The notes beneath the pieces were generated by a model. That model was given only the letters and a program-made list of their open reading frames with translations, was not told the origin of the DNA and made no database searches. A program made the translations under genes and the position numbers. A stretch of DNA of 64,000 nucleotides from Paraescarpia echinospica (lineage: Eukaryota > Annelida > Polychaeta > Sabellida > Siboglinidae), in contig CM034544.1 in assembly GCA_020002185.1 (NCBI GenBank), positions 32,897,024 through 32,961,023 on the forward strand, in the 5' to 3' direction. This document shows positions 62,150 through 64,000 of the stretch, piece by piece (positions within the stretch are counted from its first letter, which is position 1; every line of letters starts with the position of its first letter).

Positions 62150-62469
62150 GTATATACAAATAAATTAGACCAATGAACAACATTTACCGTTTTGTCTGTG
62201 TATTTTTAGCAAATGTACATATTAACAAATGCGTTTTATATTGTTTGGATAATCCTTTAGAGACACGTTCGAAATTAGTACAATTTGATAGGAAATTATA
62301 TAGCCTAACCTAAACTGTATATCCCAAAAACAAATATTCCTGCTGTTCACCATATCGTTCCAGGTACACAACGGGTGTCCACTGTTATAAAGTATTGTGT
62401 TTTATAACACTCAAGCCCTTTTTTGCCGTTTGGAAGCGTTGTTATTAACTATGCTAAATATGCCCTAAG

Positions 62470-62960
62470 CTCATGGCTTATTTAATCCTCTTCGCTGTTG
62501 GTACAGCACAGGGCCGAAAGGACACTTCTCCAATAGTCTCTCTTGTTTGCTGTCTCCTTTATTTCATTCAATGTGATTCCATACTTCTTTAATTCCTCAG
62601 CTCGATCTCATACCGCTGTTTTGGGGCTTTTTCCTTCTTCTTGTTAGTTTGTCTTATAACTATTGTAGCTTCTTTTCGGAGGGTGTGTCCATTCCATGTC
62701 TATTTTCGTTTTGCTGGTATGGTTTTCCCTTTTCACGAGTTATTTGTTTGTGAACCTATCTTGCTGTTTAAGTTTACGAAAGTTTATGAGGCATTTGTTG
62801 ATGACTGTTTGTAGTTTTTTTAGTTTATGCTTTGGAAGATCTGTGTCTCCGAGCCGTAAAGCAGTACACTTTTCACATTCATGTTGAATATTCGGATTTT
62901 ATTTTTTGTTGAAAAGGTGATGAATGCAAAGTTTACACGTAATAAAAAAAATGGTTCCCA
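62470..62960 (-). pseudogene. C-terminal remnant of a non-LTR reverse transcriptase
   Basis: The minus strand reads TKNKIRIFNMNVKSVLLYGS followed by ET, then decayed pieces including TWNGHTLRKEATIVIRQ and a final block near 62510 in several frames. The LLYGSET and W.GH blocks mark the end of RTE-like and related RT proteins. Many stops and frameshifts are present. Confidence 0.6.
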
Positions 62961-64000
62961 CTACAAATCTGGGTGAGATACACCGACTTAACTTGGTAAT
63001 CGATACTCGCTACCACACCAAACGCAGTTTGTCTTGGCATGAAATAACACACTAATGTCATATAACAGTAAAACCCTGAGCTTCAGATCGACACACATAT
63101 GTACGGCCATTATAACTGTGACATCACTGGGATGTAAATATAAGTTTAATATTGTTAGATACATTATTCGTGAAACAACTTTGATAAATCATTATCAGAG
63201 TGCGATGAAGATATCACATGATGATGACTTTGACAATGCTGCGTATAATTTATTGTGGAAATTGATGTTAAATGAGTACGCTTGATTCGTGCATAACTTA
63301 GTGCATGTCCATATTGTGATGCGTAGAATAAGCCAATTTTAACTATGCGTTTAGCGTAGTAACATTGGATATGTGTTTTGCGTGGTATCATTGATCTCTC
63401 ATAATATTCCTCCTCTACGCATTCGTTAACATAGCTTAAGCACTAAAGTTTTATATATAATGAGGACAACACAATACTACAAAAGTCGCTGGTTTGAAAA
63501 CGTAGTTTTAATTAAAAACAACATATCAAGTTGTTACTTCATTGTATCTTGACATTTAACAAAATTACGAATTCAGCTAATGATTTTGTTGTCGGGCACA
63601 TACTAAACATTAATATGTTTTTCATAAAACATGTACTGACCCTCTCATTAATGTATGTCACCATAACTTGTAGATTTATAGCAGCATGTGTTGTTTATGC
63701 ATTTTGTTTCATGCAGTATCGGTGTGTTTCGCGGGGTATCATTTGTTTCTCAAACAACGCATTCCTGCTTTGTATTGTTAATAAAGTCAATTTTCACCAA
63801 CGATGAGAACTGACGTGCAGTAGCACGGAAACACACCAAGAATGTGAAGCTCATCGATGTGAGCTCTACGATGGATTTGTTCTAACAGGAATTCATTGAC
63901 GACGTGTGAACCTTGGTGAACACTCAAGGCAATGACTGGAAGCGGGCGGTGGAAAAGGCCGTGCAAAGGTGCAGGTAGCGTTATAAAGAGTTAGCGGAAA
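62961..64000. other. Right end of window, no gene recognised
   Basis: Short ORFs without motifs. The last 200 bases are richer in GC and could hold an exon, but I could not identify one. Confidence 0.4.

Larger units (their letters stand above)
48034..62284 (+). repeat. Second copy of the 16497-27340 block
   Basis: The sequence from the first base after the gap matches 16497 onward in order and orientation. The offset is 31,536-31,546 up to about 56883, then similarity resumes at 60161 (first-copy 25335) and ends near 62284. Differences seen by eye up to first-copy 24850 are about eight in 8.4 kb; from there on they are roughly one per 80-100 bases. The copy carries 3,280 bp not present in the first. 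Confidence 0.93.

Noticed and set aside
1..64000. CRISPR arrays, bacterial operons, ribosome binding sites
   Set aside because: Spliced genes, SINEs and LINEs show nuclear eukaryotic DNA; the tandem arrays lack repeat-spacer structure.

Overview
The window is eukaryotic and metazoan: AT-rich DNA with split genes whose exons end in GT/AG (once GC/AG) splice signals, very low gene density, tRNA-derived SINE-like repeats and many broken non-LTR retrotransposons. Repeat style and gene content suggest a marine invertebrate, but nothing fixes the species or phylum. A 1,000-N run at 47034-48033 marks an assembly gap.

Layout. 0.3-2.1 kb: a non-autonomous DNA transposon with a perfect 5-bp target duplication, lying just before an exon of an MGAT4-type N-acetylglucosaminyltransferase gene (two exons, 2119-3621, +). 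3.8-12.3 kb: a transposon block framed by a 245-bp inverted repeat pair. It holds a decayed cut-and-paste transposase gene with arrays of the motif GTAACAGAGTTGAC at both ends (about 4.2-7.8 kb), then an RTE-like retrotransposon (8.4-11.6 kb). 13.7-16.0 kb: compound low-copy repeats. 16.3-24.2 kb (-): a complete five-exon MBLAC1 gene whose introns hold a retrotransposon, a 1.4-kb foldback element and a 0.4-kb foldback element. 25.3-28.3 kb: retrotransposon pieces. 29-36 kb: minisatellites, a small orphan ORF and a Rex1/Babar-like retrotransposon split by a MULE-like miniature element. 37.2-39.4 kb (-): an intact hAT-family transposase-like gene. 39.9-47.0 kb (+): a possible first exon, then five exons of an intron-containing Ginger/Gypsy-type integrase gene that runs into the gap.

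After the gap, 48034-62284 repeats 16497-27340 in the same order and orientation, including MBLAC1 exons 1-4. About 8.4 kb of it looks roughly 99.9% identical and the last 2 kb about 99%. The second copy also has 3,280 bp that the first lacks. This may be a segmental duplication or two haplotypes placed in tandem.

The two host metabolic genes are MGAT4-like (N-glycan branching in the Golgi) and MBLAC1 (metallo-beta-lactamase-fold hydrolase). The hAT-like and integrase genes are transposon-derived and may be domesticated. All other coding signal is mobile-element debris.
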